From Nocardioides nematodiphilus (GTDB lineage: Bacteria; Actinomycetota; Actinomycetes; Propionibacteriales; Nocardioidaceae): 64,000 bases of DNA. Positions 33,366 to 42,032 of this stretch are shown here, piece after piece; within the stretch, counting starts at the first letter, position 1; the number at the start of each line of letters is the position of its first letter. The notes beneath the pieces were generated by a model that made no database searches, was not told where the DNA came from, and saw only the letters and a list, made by a program, of their open reading frames with translations. The stretch lies in the NCBI RefSeq assembly GCF_020216525.1, contig NZ_JAIWOY010000004.1:272934-336933 (forward strand), in the 5' to 3' direction. The position numbers were made by a program, and so were the translations under genes.

Positions 33366-33989
33366 ATGGTCGTTCGGGAAGAAGCACGCCCTGGCGCGGG
33401 TTCTGCCGTGCCTGCTGTGTTCCGTGCTGCCGTGGCGACGATGCACACGGCGGTCCTGCGACCGGAGATCTTCTGCGAGGAGATGCCAGCGCCGCAGCGC
33501 ATCGCCCCGTACGCGAGCGCCCTCTCGGCCGACGTCACCGTCGACGAGGAGGACCTCGGCACCGGCCGGCTGATCCTGCTGCACGACCCCGAGGGCAACG
33601 ACGCATGGGCGGGCGGCACCTTCCGCTGCGTGCTCTACACCCGCGCCGAGGTCGAGCTCGAGCTGGTCAGCGACCCGCTGCTCGGCGCGGTCGGCTGGTC
33701 GTGGCTGACCGAGGCGCTGGAGTCCAACGGCGCCACCTACGAGGCGGCCTCCGGGTCCGTCACGCGGGTGGCCACCGAGAGCTTCGGCGGGATGGCCGAC
33801 GAGGACGGCTCGGCGCAGGTCGAGATCCGGGCGTCGTGGACGCCCGTGGCCGACGAGGACGGGTATGTCGATGTCCGCCCCCACGTCGAGGCGTGGGCAG
33901 AGCTGATGTGCACCGCTGTCGGCCTGCCGCCGGTCCCCGAGGGGGTCGCTGTGCTCCCCTCCCGGCGTGGCCAGCGAGGAACTGCGTGA
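33366..33989 (+). CDS. DUF3000-family protein
   Basis: A 207-residue actinobacterial protein of unknown function. Recognisable segments are FRAAVATMHTAVLRPEIFCEEMPAPQRIAP near the N-terminus, GRLILLHDPEGNDAWAGGTFRCVLYTRAE in the middle, and WLTEALESNGA with IRASWTPVADEDGYVDVRPHVEAWAELMC near the end. There is no signal peptide. It is translationally coupled to rnd by a GTGA overlap, an arrangement kept in many actinobacteria beside hemE, which suggests a shared role with ribonuclease D, not a heme role. No catalytic motif is visible. Confidence 0.85.
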   Translation: MVVREEARPGAGSAVPAVFRAAVATMHTAVLRPEIFCEEMPAPQRIAPYASALSADVTVDEEDLGTGRLILLHDPEGNDAWAGGTFRCVLYTRAEVELELVSDPLLGAVGWSWLTEALESNGATYEAASGSVTRVATESFGGMADEDGSAQVEIRASWTPVADEDGYVDVRPHVEAWAELMCTAVGLPPVPEGVAVLPSRRGQRGTA

Positions 33990-35293
33990 CAGAGGAAGCG
34001 GCGGCGACGCCGGAGAGCATCACCACCCCCGGCTTCGAGGGCGGCGAGGACGAGCAGGCCGAGGTCGGCGAGGAGGCCCCGGTCTCGCCGCTGCTGACCC
34101 TGCGCGACGGCCTGACCGCGGTCGTGGACACCGACGCCGGGCTGCGTGAGGCCGCGGCCGCGCTGGCCGCCGGCACCGGCCCGGTCGGAGTCGACGCCGA
34201 GCGCGCCTCGGGCTACCGCTACAGCAACCGCGCGTACCTCGTCCAGCTGCGGCGCGAGGGGTCCGGCACCTGGCTGATCGACCCGATCGGCCTGTCGACC
34301 CTGGATCCCCTGATCGAGGCGCTGGACGGGGTCGACTGGATCCTGCACGCCGCCACCCAGGACCTGCCGTGCTTGGCGGAGATCGGCCTCAGGCCGACCG
34401 CCGGACTCTTCGACACCGAGCTCGCCGGACGCCTCCTCGGCTATCCGCGCGTCGGCCTGGCCACGCTGGTGGAGACGGTGCTCGGCTTCCACATGAAGAA
34501 GGAGCACTCCGCAGCCGACTGGTCGACCCGACCGCTGCCGGCCGCGTGGCTGGAGTACGCCGCACTCGACGTCGAGGTGCTGGTCGAGCTGCGCGACGCG
34601 CTCATGCTCGAGCTCGCCGAAACCGGGAAGGCGGAGTGGGCCCGCCAGGAGTTCGAGGCCGAGCGGTCCTTCGAGCTCGTGCCGCGCACCGATGCCTGGC
34701 GGCGTACGTCCGGCATGCACCGCATCCGCAGCCGACGCGAGCTCGGCGTGATCAAGGCGCTGTGGGAGGCCCGCGACGAGATCGCCCAGCAGCGCGACGT
34801 GACGCCCGGGCGGATCATCCCCGACGCCGCGATCGTGGTCGCCGCGGCCGCGATGCCGACCGATCGCGCCGCACTGCTCGGTCTCAAGGGCTTCCACGGC
34901 CGCGGCGCGGAGCGCTACTCCTCGCGCTGGATCGCGGCGATCAAGGAGGTGCTCGCCCTCGAGGAGAGCGAGCTGCCGCCGCGCAACCCGAAGAGCGAGG
35001 GCGGCCCCCCGCCGCCGCGCGCCTGGGCCGACAAGGACCCGGTCGCGGCCCGCCGCCTGACACTGGCTCGCGAGTCGATCACCGCGCTCGCCGAGGAGCG
35101 CAAGGTCCCGCTCGAGAACCTGCTCACCCCCGACTACCTGCGGCGCGCGATGTGGACCCCGCCGGGCACCCGCGACCCGGGTGCGCTGCTCGACGAGGTC
35201 GCCACCCAGCTCAGCGGGTACGGCGCCCGCGGCTGGCAGATCGCGCTGACCGCTCCCCTGCTGGTCGACGCGATCCTCGGCGCCGAGGCCTGA
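33986..35293 (+). CDS. rnd: Ribonuclease D (HRDC domain)
   Basis: About 435 residues. The DEDDy 3'-5' exonuclease domain has VGVDAERASG (Asp and Glu of ExoI), WILHAATQDLPCLAE (ExoII Asp) and YAALDVEVLVEL (ExoIII Asp with the tyrosine). An HRDC domain follows from about residue 235 (ELGVIKALWEARDEIAQQRD, ALLGLKGFHGRG). It trims RNA 3' ends, mainly tRNA precursors. The GTG at 33986 overlaps the DUF3000 stop and has GAGGA six bases upstream. In several actinobacteria dxs follows; it is absent from the downstream part of this window. Confidence 0.92.
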   Translation: MTEEAAATPESITTPGFEGGEDEQAEVGEEAPVSPLLTLRDGLTAVVDTDAGLREAAAALAAGTGPVGVDAERASGYRYSNRAYLVQLRREGSGTWLIDPIGLSTLDPLIEALDGVDWILHAATQDLPCLAEIGLRPTAGLFDTELAGRLLGYPRVGLATLVETVLGFHMKKEHSAADWSTRPLPAAWLEYAALDVEVLVELRDALMLELAETGKAEWARQEFEAERSFELVPRTDAWRRTSGMHRIRSRRELGVIKALWEARDEIAQQRDVTPGRIIPDAAIVVAAAAMPTDRAALLGLKGFHGRGAERYSSRWIAAIKEVLALEESELPPRNPKSEGGPPPPRAWADKDPVAARRLTLARESITALAEERKVPLENLLTPDYLRRAMWTPPGTRDPGALLDEVATQLSGYGARGWQIALTAPLLVDAILGAEA

Positions 35294-35329
35294 CCCGAGC
35301 GTGCAGCTGCGTACGCGCAGACGCGGTGG

Positions 35330-36706
35330 CTAGTTGGTCGGGGTGGCCGTCGGCGAGGGGTGCAGCACGCCGTTCTGAGCGGCGAGGACCGGCTGGCTGG
35401 CCGCGTCGATCTGCTGGGTGAGCGACGCGGTGTCGGCGCCCGGGCGGAAGAGGTTGGCGATCAGGCCGTCGGTCTGGCGGTCGATCTCCTCGAGATACGT
35501 CGAGCCGATCGGCAGGATGTGCATCGCGCGGCTCGCGTTGACGAAGACCTGCGCGTGCGCCGGGCGCTGGTAGGGCTGGAGGAAGTCCTCGGACATCGCG
35601 ACCTCGGCACTGGCGGGGACGATGTAACCGGCGTGAGCGACCAGCGAGACCGCCGGCCGGGAGATCAGGTACGCGAGCAGGTCGGCAGCCGCCTGCGGAT
35701 CCTTGCTCTGGGCGCTCATGCACAGACCGGTGTAGTCGCCCACGGTGGCCTGCTCGCCGACGGCCGGCAGACCGATGACATCCCAGTGCAGCCCGACCTG
35801 ATCACGCAGCGCCGGCACCATCGAGCGGTCGCCGACCAGCATCGCGAGTCGTCCGCGGCGGAACCACTGGAGCGCCGAGTGCCCACGCAGCTGCCGGCCG
35901 GTCACGGCCGTCTCCGCGTCGCTGAGGACCGGAAGGACCTTGTCCCAGACCCCCTGGTTGCTGTCGTCGGAGAGCGCCAGCGAGGTGGGCGACCCGTCGT
36001 CGTCGACGACCTTGCCGCCGCCGGAGTAGAGGTACGGCGCCAGCCCCGTGATGTCCGTCGGCTGGACGAAGGCGCGGATGCCCTGGGCCGGACGCGCAGC
36101 CCAGTGGGCCGCCGCGTCGAACTGCGCGAGGTTCCACTTGCCGGACGTCAGGTCGCCCGGCACCGGCTGGCCCTGGGCCTTCATCGCGTCGAAGTCCACG
36201 AGGTCGGTGTTGTAGAAGAGCACCTGCGGCGTCGCGGCGTACGGCATGCAGGTGAGGTGGTGATCGGCGGAGAACGCCTCGAGGGCCTCTCGCGAGTAGC
36301 CATCGCCGAGGTCGACGTTGCGCGCGGCGAGCAGGTCGTCGAGGGGCTGGGTCAGCTTGCTCCCCTGCAGTACGTCGAGGTCGCCGCGCTCGGCGAGGAA
36401 GATGTCCGGGGCGGGGGTGCCGCCGGCGAGGTCGCGCATCATCAGCGCCGCGTTGCGCCAGGTCTTGAGCGTGAGCGTCACCCGTTGGTTGGCGGCGTCG
36501 TAGTTGTCGATGGCCGCCTGGTAGGCGGCGATCTCACGAGCCGTGCCGAAGAAGCCGACCGTCAGCGCGACGGGCTGCGGCGTGACCGTGACCGTGGCGG
36601 TGGGGCGCGGCGCGGTCGTGTTGGCGGCGCCGCCACATCCGGCGAGGACCAGCGGGACTGCCGCGGTGAGTGCGAGTGCTGCCGCGACCGCCCGAATCGA
36701 CCTCAA
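35330..36706 (-). CDS. Extracellular solute-binding lipoprotein, family 1 (orphan)
   Basis: A 458-residue binding protein of the sugar (MalE-like) type. A signal peptide ends with the lipobox VLAGC (cysteine at about 24), followed by a Thr/Pro-rich linker. VTLTLKTWRN, PDIFLAERGDLDVLQ and AATPQVLFYNTDLVD, with a C-terminal SEDFLQPYQRPAHAQVF, are typical of the family. The start is TTG, with GGGAAGG seven bases upstream; no ATG or GTG suits. No permease or ATPase gene is next to it, so the transporter, if any, is encoded elsewhere. Confidence 0.85.
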   Translation of the reverse strand: MRSIRAVAAALALTAAVPLVLAGCGGAANTTAPRPTATVTVTPQPVALTVGFFGTAREIAAYQAAIDNYDAANQRVTLTLKTWRNAALMMRDLAGGTPAPDIFLAERGDLDVLQGSKLTQPLDDLLAARNVDLGDGYSREALEAFSADHHLTCMPYAATPQVLFYNTDLVDFDAMKAQGQPVPGDLTSGKWNLAQFDAAAHWAARPAQGIRAFVQPTDITGLAPYLYSGGGKVVDDDGSPTSLALSDDSNQGVWDKVLPVLSDAETAVTGRQLRGHSALQWFRRGRLAMLVGDRSMVPALRDQVGLHWDVIGLPAVGEQATVGDYTGLCMSAQSKDPQAAADLLAYLISRPAVSLVAHAGYIVPASAEVAMSEDFLQPYQRPAHAQVFVNASRAMHILPIGSTYLEEIDRQTDGLIANLFRPGADTASLTQQIDAASQPVLAAQNGVLHPSPTATPTN

Positions 36707-36842
36707 CCCGACGCCTTCCCTTCGACAGACAAAGTGAGCACGCCGGACCGGGAGCGCCTCACGGCGCGTGGCCGCTCGTAGCGGCTTATTTTGGGACCCG
36801 GGGCTGCCACGGCCCGACGTGCTCGATGGCTATCTTAACGGC

Positions 36843-37433
36843 TCACCCCAAGCGTCCGGCGAGTTCTGCATGACCTGCCGCCTCGAGCTGCTCGGCAAGG
36901 GCCAGCGTGTGCCGCACCTCGGTCGGCTCGTGCTCCAGGGCAGCCCGTCCGGTGGCCACCACCCGGGCGAACGCGGCGGCGCGCAACAGCACGTCGGCGA
37001 ACTCGCTGCCGGCGATCCCGCGCAGCACCTGGTCGACCAGCGCCTTGAGCTCCTCGGGTCCCGGCGGCTCGGCCACACCGGCCACCACGCGGGCCACCGG
37101 AGCGCCTCGCCGACCGGCGTCGAACTGTCGGGCCAGCTCGTACGGGTCGGCGTAGACCCAGCTGCGCAGGAGGTAGAGCCGCCACAGGCTGCCGGCCAGC
37201 GAGTCGGCCGGCGCACCGGCCCACACCTCGGCGATCGTCTCGATCCCCTCGGTGTCGGCCAGGTGCAGCAGCCGCTCGGTCACCGCCGGGTCGTCGCTGT
37301 CGCGCGCGCCGCGCACCAACAGCGCCGCGGCGCGGTCGGCGGCCTCGCGCAGCTCGATCGGGTCGACTCCTCCGGCGACCTCCTCCAAGAAGCGGTCGCC
37401 CGGCTGCATGGGGCGGTGGTGCTGGCGGCTCAT
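36843..37433 (-). CDS. Conserved hypothetical protein, 196 residues
   Basis: Not recognised. The protein is almost wholly helical, acidic and soluble. A segment near 25-60 (ELREAADRAAALLVRGARDSDDP) and the motif LWRLYLLRSWVYADPYELARQFDAG near 83-107 look conserved-protein-like; the rest is Ala/Glu/Leu-rich. No signal peptide, catalytic motif or DNA-binding motif can be seen. The ATG is preceded by GAAGGG and by a TAGGCT -10 element six bases upstream. The gene lies alone between the orphan binding protein and hrpA, all on the same strand. Confidence 0.65.
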   Translation of the reverse strand: MSRQHHRPMQPGDRFLEEVAGGVDPIELREAADRAAALLVRGARDSDDPAVTERLLHLADTEGIETIAEVWAGAPADSLAGSLWRLYLLRSWVYADPYELARQFDAGRRGAPVARVVAGVAEPPGPEELKALVDQVLRGIAGSEFADVLLRAAAFARVVATGRAALEHEPTEVRHTLALAEQLEAAGHAELAGRLG

Positions 37434-37439
37434 CCCTTC

Positions 37440-37445
37440 AGCCTA
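37440..37445 (-). promoter_or_regulatory. -10 element of a leaderless promoter
   Basis: On the minus strand TAGGCT lies six bases upstream of the ATG at 37433. The intervening GAAGGG could also act as a ribosome site if transcription starts earlier. Confidence 0.4.
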
Positions 37446-37491
37446 GGTCGTGCGGTCGGCCCGGCCTAGGTGACGGCCCGGCGGCACGACC

Positions 37492-40400
37492 TCAGCCGAG
37501 GATCTTGCGGATCCGCTGGTCGCTGACGGTCTGCGCCGTGCCCAGCTGCTGGGCCCACAGCTGGATGCGGTACTCCTCGAGCATCCAGCGCACCTGGCGC
37601 AGCCGCTCCCCCGGCGGGCGCCCGGGCGGCAGTGCCGCGACCTGGTGCAGGTAGTGCTCCTGCAGATCGGCGATCCGGTCCTGGGTCTGGCGGTCGACGT
37701 TGAGGTTCGCGTCCAGCTTGCGGCGGCGCTCGATGATCGCGGCGAGGTACGTCGGGTAGCGGCGCAGCTGCGTCGCACCGGCCTCCCGGATGAACCCGCT
37801 CCCGGACCTGTCGACGTGCATCAGCCGCGCGACCTGGTCCTTCATGTCGGTGAGCGCGGGCAGCTGGTACATGTCCGCGCGGCCGCTGAGCACCTTGTCG
37901 ACCTCGCGCCAGCTCGCCAGCGCCCGGAGCGCGTCGGAGAGCACCGCGACGACGGCCGCCTGGTGGTCACCGGCCCCGCCCAGGGCGGCGCGGAGCTCGG
38001 CGAAGGCCGCCTCGGTCATCGCCCGCGGCCGGGCGTCGACGACCTGCTGGACCACCGCGGCGCGGCAGTCCTCCACCAGCGCGGCGGTGTTGGCGTACGG
38101 CGTGGAGGCGAGCGCGAGCTTGTCCTGCAGCGACAGTCCGTCGATCACCTGCTTGACCGGGCTCGGGGTGGCGAGCAACAGGAGCCGCGCGACGCCGAGC
38201 CGGTGGCGGGCCTCGGCCTCCTCGAGTCCGCCGCAGACCACGACGCCCGCGGTCGCCCCTTCGTCGTCGAGCGCCGGGTAGACGGTGACCTCGTGTCCTG
38301 CCCGCTTCTCGGTGACGGTCGCCGGCAGGTCGCCGATCGTCCAGGCGGTGAGACCCGTACGGGCCAGACCGACGTCGGTGGCGACCTCGGCGATGGCCTT
38401 GCGGAACTCACCGGCCAACGGCGCCTTGAGCGCGGCGAGGTCCTTGCCCCGGGCCCGCTCCTTGCCGGACTCGTCGACGACGCGGTAGGTCGGGCGCAGA
38501 TGCTCGGGGATCTTGCTCTGGTCCCACGCCTCGCGCGGGATGTGCACGCCCGCGGTCGCCCGGCCCCAGCGCTCGAGCGCGTCGAGCAGTGGCTCCTCGC
38601 CCGCAGGGACCTCGGCGAGGAAGCGCCGGGCCTGGTCCGGAGCCGGTACGAAGCTGGTCCGCAGGCTCTTGGGCAACGAGCGGATCAGCGCGGTGACGAG
38701 CTCCTCGCGCAGACCGGGGACGTTCCAGGAGAAGTCGTCGTCGCCGACCCGGTTGAGGGTCGCGACGGGGACGTCGATGGTGAGGCCGTCGTCGGCGGTG
38801 CCGGGCTCGAAGTGGTAGCCGATCTCGAAGGTGAGCGGTCCGCTCTCCCACACGCTCGGGAACTCGGTCTCGTCGATGTCGTGCTCGCGGGTGAGCATGT
38901 CGAGGTCGAAGGTGAGCAGACCCTTGTCGCGCTGCTGCTTCCACCAGCGGTCGAAGTGCGCGCCGCTGACGACGTTCTCGGGCACCCGGGCGTCGTAGAA
39001 GTCGAAGAGGGTGTGCTCGTCGACGACGATGTCGCGGCGCCGGGCGCGGTGCTCGAGCTCTTTGGCCTCCTCCATGAGGGCGGCGTTCTCGGCGAGGAAC
39101 CGGTGGTGGGTCTGCCACTCGCCGTAGACCAGCGCGTGCCGGATGAAGAGCTCACGGGCGATCGCGGCGTCGATCCGGCCGTAGTTGACCAGCCGGTCCG
39201 CGACGAGCGGCACGCCGTACAGGGTGACGCGCTCACGGGCCATCACGGCGGCCCGCTTGCGCGACCAGTGCGGCTCGGAGTGGGTGCGCTTGACCAGCTC
39301 GCCGGCCAGCCGCTCGGCCCACTCCGGCTTGATCGCGGCGTTCTGACGCGCCCAGAGTCGGGAGGTCTCGACGAGCTCGCCGGACATCACGAACTGCGGG
39401 TTCTTCTTGTGCAGCACCGAGCCGGGGAACAGCGCGAACTTCGTGTTGCGGGCGCCGAGGTACTCGCGCGGGCCGGGGCGGCGCGGCTTGTCCCCGCCGC
39501 GCGCCTGCCCGGGCTTCTCCTTCTCGCGCTCCTCGAGCATCCCGATCTGCGAGAGCAGGCCCGACAGCAGCGCCTGATGGATGCCGTCCTCGTTCGCCCC
39601 GAAGTCGGACGCCAGCTCCGCGACGGCGCCGAGCTGGATCTTCATCTCCTTGCAGACCTGGCGCAGCTGCGACTCGAACTCCTGCCACTCGCGTACGCGC
39701 AGGTAGTTGAGGAACTCGCGCTTGCACATCCGGCGGAACGCGCTGGAGGAGAGCTCCCGCTGCTGCTCCTTGAGGTAGCGCCACAGGTTGAGCCAGGTCA
39801 GGAAGTCCGATGCCTCGTGCTTGTAGCGGGCGTGGAACTGGTCGGCCTGCGCCTGCTCCTTGGGGTGGTCCTGCCCGGGGCGCTCGCGCGGGTCCTGCAG
39901 CGAGAGCGCGGCGGCGATGACGATGACCTCGCGGACGCAGCCGAGCCGCTCGGCCTCGAGGATCATCCGCGCCAGCCGGGGGTCGATCGGGAGACGGGCG
40001 AGCTTCTTGCCCAGGCCGGTGAGATGCGGCGTGCGCCCGGCCGTGCCCGGCGCCAGCGCGCCGAGCTCCTCGAGTAGCTGGACACCCGCGGTGACGTTGC
40101 GGTTGTCGGGCGCCTCGACGAAGGGGAAGCGGTTGATCTCGCCGAGGCCGAGGGAGGCCATCTGGAGGATGACCGAGGCGAGGTTCGTCCGCAGGATCTC
40201 CGGGTCGGTGAACTCCGGACGGCCCTCGAAGTCCTCCTCGGAGTAGAGCCGGATCGCGATGCCGGCCTCGACGCGGCCACAGCGACCGCTGCGCTGATTG
40301 GCCGACGCCTGGGAGATCGCCTCGATGGGGAGACGCTGCACCTTGCTGCGCGCCGAGTAGCGCGAGATCCGGGCGACGCCGGAGTCGACGACGTAGCGGA

Positions 40401-41370
40401 TGCCGGGGACCGTCAGCGAGGTCTCGGCGACGTTGGTGGCGAGCACCACGCGGCGCCCGGTGTGGGGCTGGAAGACGCGGTGCTGGTCGGCGGCCGAGAG
40501 CCGGGAGTAGAGCGGGACGATCTCGACGCCGCCCCCTCCTCCGCGCACCGACCGGGAGATGTCGGCCAGCGCGTCGGCGGTGTCGCGGATCTCCCGCTCG
40601 CCGGGCAGGAAGACCAGGATGTCGCCGGGTCCCTCGGCGCTCAGCTCCTTGACGGCGTCGACGATCGCCTCGGTCTGGTCGCGGACGACCGGCTCGCCCT
40701 CGTCGTCGTTCTCCGGCAGCTCCATCAGCGGCCGATAGCGGACCTCGACGGGGAAGGTCCGTCCGCTGACCTCGATGATCGGTGCCGGCTCGCCCGTACG
40801 GACGTCACTGAAGTGCTCGGCGAAGCGAGCCGTGTCGATGGTGGCGGAGGTGACGATCAGCTTGAGGTCGGGCCGGCGCGGCAGCAGGCGCTTGAGGTAG
40901 CCGAGCAGGAAGTCGATGTTGAGAGAGCGCTCGTGCGCCTCGTCGATGATGATCGTGTCGTACTTCTTGAGGTCGCGATCGCGCTGCAGCTCGGCCAACA
41001 GGATGCCGTCGGTCATCAGCTTGATCCGGCTCGCGGCGGACGTACGGTCGGTGAACCGGACCTGGTAGCCGACGACCGATCCGACGCCGTCACCCAGCCC
41101 GTCCTGGGCCAGCTCGTCGGCGATGCGCTCGGCGACCGACCGCGCGGCGATCCGACGCGGCTGGGTGTGGCCGATGAGCCCTCCGCCGCCCTCACGCCCG
41201 GCACCGCGGCCGAGGTCCAGGCAGATCTTGGGCAGCTGGGTGGTCTTCCCGGATCCGGTCTCGCCGGCGACGATCACCACCTGGTGGTCCCGGATGGCCG
41301 CCGCGATGTCCTCGCGGCGCTCGCTGACGGGCAGGTGCTCCGGATAGGTGATGTGCATGGCGGGGACCAT
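37492..41370 (-). CDS. hrpA: ATP-dependent RNA helicase HrpA (DEAH box)
   Basis: A 1292-residue helicase of full HrpA length. Motifs in order: GETGSGKTT (about 36-44), HTQPRRIAARS (Ia), DEAHERSLNIDF (143-154), VTSATID (III), ILVFLPGEREIRDTA (IV), ATNVAETSLTVPGIRYVVDSG (V) and QRSGRCGRVEAG (VI). Then come the helicase-associated region, an OB-fold and the long HrpA-specific C-terminal domain. It unwinds RNA; in E. coli it processes fimbrial mRNA and rescues stalled ribosomes. Start is ATG 41370 (GAGGGAG just before) or ATG 41358. It stands alone on its strand, followed by the smaller gene at 37433. Confidence 0.93.
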   Translation of the reverse strand: MVPAMHITYPEHLPVSERREDIAAAIRDHQVVIVAGETGSGKTTQLPKICLDLGRGAGREGGGGLIGHTQPRRIAARSVAERIADELAQDGLGDGVGSVVGYQVRFTDRTSAASRIKLMTDGILLAELQRDRDLKKYDTIIIDEAHERSLNIDFLLGYLKRLLPRRPDLKLIVTSATIDTARFAEHFSDVRTGEPAPIIEVSGRTFPVEVRYRPLMELPENDDEGEPVVRDQTEAIVDAVKELSAEGPGDILVFLPGEREIRDTADALADISRSVRGGGGGVEIVPLYSRLSAADQHRVFQPHTGRRVVLATNVAETSLTVPGIRYVVDSGVARISRYSARSKVQRLPIEAISQASANQRSGRCGRVEAGIAIRLYSEEDFEGRPEFTDPEILRTNLASVILQMASLGLGEINRFPFVEAPDNRNVTAGVQLLEELGALAPGTAGRTPHLTGLGKKLARLPIDPRLARMILEAERLGCVREVIVIAAALSLQDPRERPGQDHPKEQAQADQFHARYKHEASDFLTWLNLWRYLKEQQRELSSSAFRRMCKREFLNYLRVREWQEFESQLRQVCKEMKIQLGAVAELASDFGANEDGIHQALLSGLLSQIGMLEEREKEKPGQARGGDKPRRPGPREYLGARNTKFALFPGSVLHKKNPQFVMSGELVETSRLWARQNAAIKPEWAERLAGELVKRTHSEPHWSRKRAAVMARERVTLYGVPLVADRLVNYGRIDAAIARELFIRHALVYGEWQTHHRFLAENAALMEEAKELEHRARRRDIVVDEHTLFDFYDARVPENVVSGAHFDRWWKQQRDKGLLTFDLDMLTREHDIDETEFPSVWESGPLTFEIGYHFEPGTADDGLTIDVPVATLNRVGDDDFSWNVPGLREELVTALIRSLPKSLRTSFVPAPDQARRFLAEVPAGEEPLLDALERWGRATAGVHIPREAWDQSKIPEHLRPTYRVVDESGKERARGKDLAALKAPLAGEFRKAIAEVATDVGLARTGLTAWTIGDLPATVTEKRAGHEVTVYPALDDEGATAGVVVCGGLEEAEARHRLGVARLLLLATPSPVKQVIDGLSLQDKLALASTPYANTAALVEDCRAAVVQQVVDARPRAMTEAAFAELRAALGGAGDHQAAVVAVLSDALRALASWREVDKVLSGRADMYQLPALTDMKDQVARLMHVDRSGSGFIREAGATQLRRYPTYLAAIIERRRKLDANLNVDRQTQDRIADLQEHYLHQVAALPPGRPPGERLRQVRWMLEEYRIQLWAQQLGTAQTVSDQRIRKILG

Positions 41371-41392
41371 TCTCCCTCACCCGGCCAGCGGT

Positions 41393-41974
41393 TTACGCCG
41401 CCGCCGTCACCAGCGCGATCAGGGAGCCCGAGAGCAGGTCGACGAGCTGCTCCCGCGTGACTTCCCCGGGCTCGGCGACCCAGCTCAGCACCAGCTCCTC
41501 GGCGTAGGAGGCCCAGCCCTTCACCACCAGCCGCACGACCGGCGTGTCCGGGATCAGGCCCGAGTCGTCGGAGCGGAAGATCCGGTCGGTGAGCGCGAAC
41601 CGCGCGCTGTCGTACACGTCGCTCAGCACCGGGTCGGAGGCAGCGCCGCGGCGCAGCGAGAGATAGCCCTCGTGGTTGCGCTCGACCCAGTCGAGATAGG
41701 CGCCCATCGACACGACCAGGCGCTCGAGCGGCTCCCCCGTGGCCGGGGGCGCGGTGGCGGCCACGAGGTCCTCGGCGGCGCGACGGACCACCGCCTCGCG
41801 GAAGCCCAGCTTGTCGCCGAAGTAGTGGTAGATCAGCCCGCGCGAGATCCCCGCCTCCTGGGCGAGCACGTCCACCGACAGCTCGTCGAGGGAGCGCCGG
41901 GCGAAGAGCCGCACGCCGAGGTCGAGCAGCTGCACGCGTCGCTGCTCGGGCGACAGACGGATCCGGGAGGCCAT
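41393..41974 (-). CDS. TetR-family transcriptional regulator
   Basis: A 193-residue repressor-type protein. The N-terminal helix-turn-helix is clear: RRVQLLDLGVRLFARRSLDELSVDVLAQEAGISRGLIYHYFGDKLGFREAV, split by natural loops (about residues 12-63). The helical ligand-binding domain follows. It is divergent from the Baeyer-Villiger monooxygenase gene, and the 58-base gap holds an inverted repeat that covers both -35 elements. It therefore probably represses itself and the monooxygenase/SDR operon until a ketone or related inducer is present. Confidence 0.9.
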   Translation of the reverse strand: MASRIRLSPEQRRVQLLDLGVRLFARRSLDELSVDVLAQEAGISRGLIYHYFGDKLGFREAVVRRAAEDLVAATAPPATGEPLERLVVSMGAYLDWVERNHEGYLSLRRGAASDPVLSDVYDSARFALTDRIFRSDDSGLIPDTPVVRLVVKGWASYAEELVLSWVAEPGEVTREQLVDLLSGSLIALVTAAA

Positions 41975-41981
41975 GTGAAGA

Positions 41982-42025
41982 ACCCTAGACGCCTATTGAC
42001 ATCTGTTCAATAGGGGACCTACCGT
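41982..42025. promoter_or_regulatory. Divergent leaderless promoters with a shared TetR-type operator
   Basis: CCTATTGA (41992-41999) and TCAATAGG (42007-42014) form an 8-bp inverted repeat around 7 bases. Rightward: TTGACA (41996-42001), 18 bases, TACCGT (42020-42025), then seven bases to the ATG at 42033. Leftward on the minus strand: TTGAAC (42010-42005), 17 bases, TAGGGT (41987-41982), then seven bases to the ATG at 41974. Both -35 boxes are built into the operator arms, so one bound dimer would block both promoters. Confidence 0.75.
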
Positions 42026-42032
42026 CGAGTAC

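Noticed and set aside
36771..36785. Intrinsic terminator GCCGCT-CGT-AGCGGC followed by TTATTTT
   Set aside because: It has the right shape on the plus strand, but no plus-strand gene reads into it. It lies in the promoter region of the minus-strand binding-protein gene, so its role is unclear.
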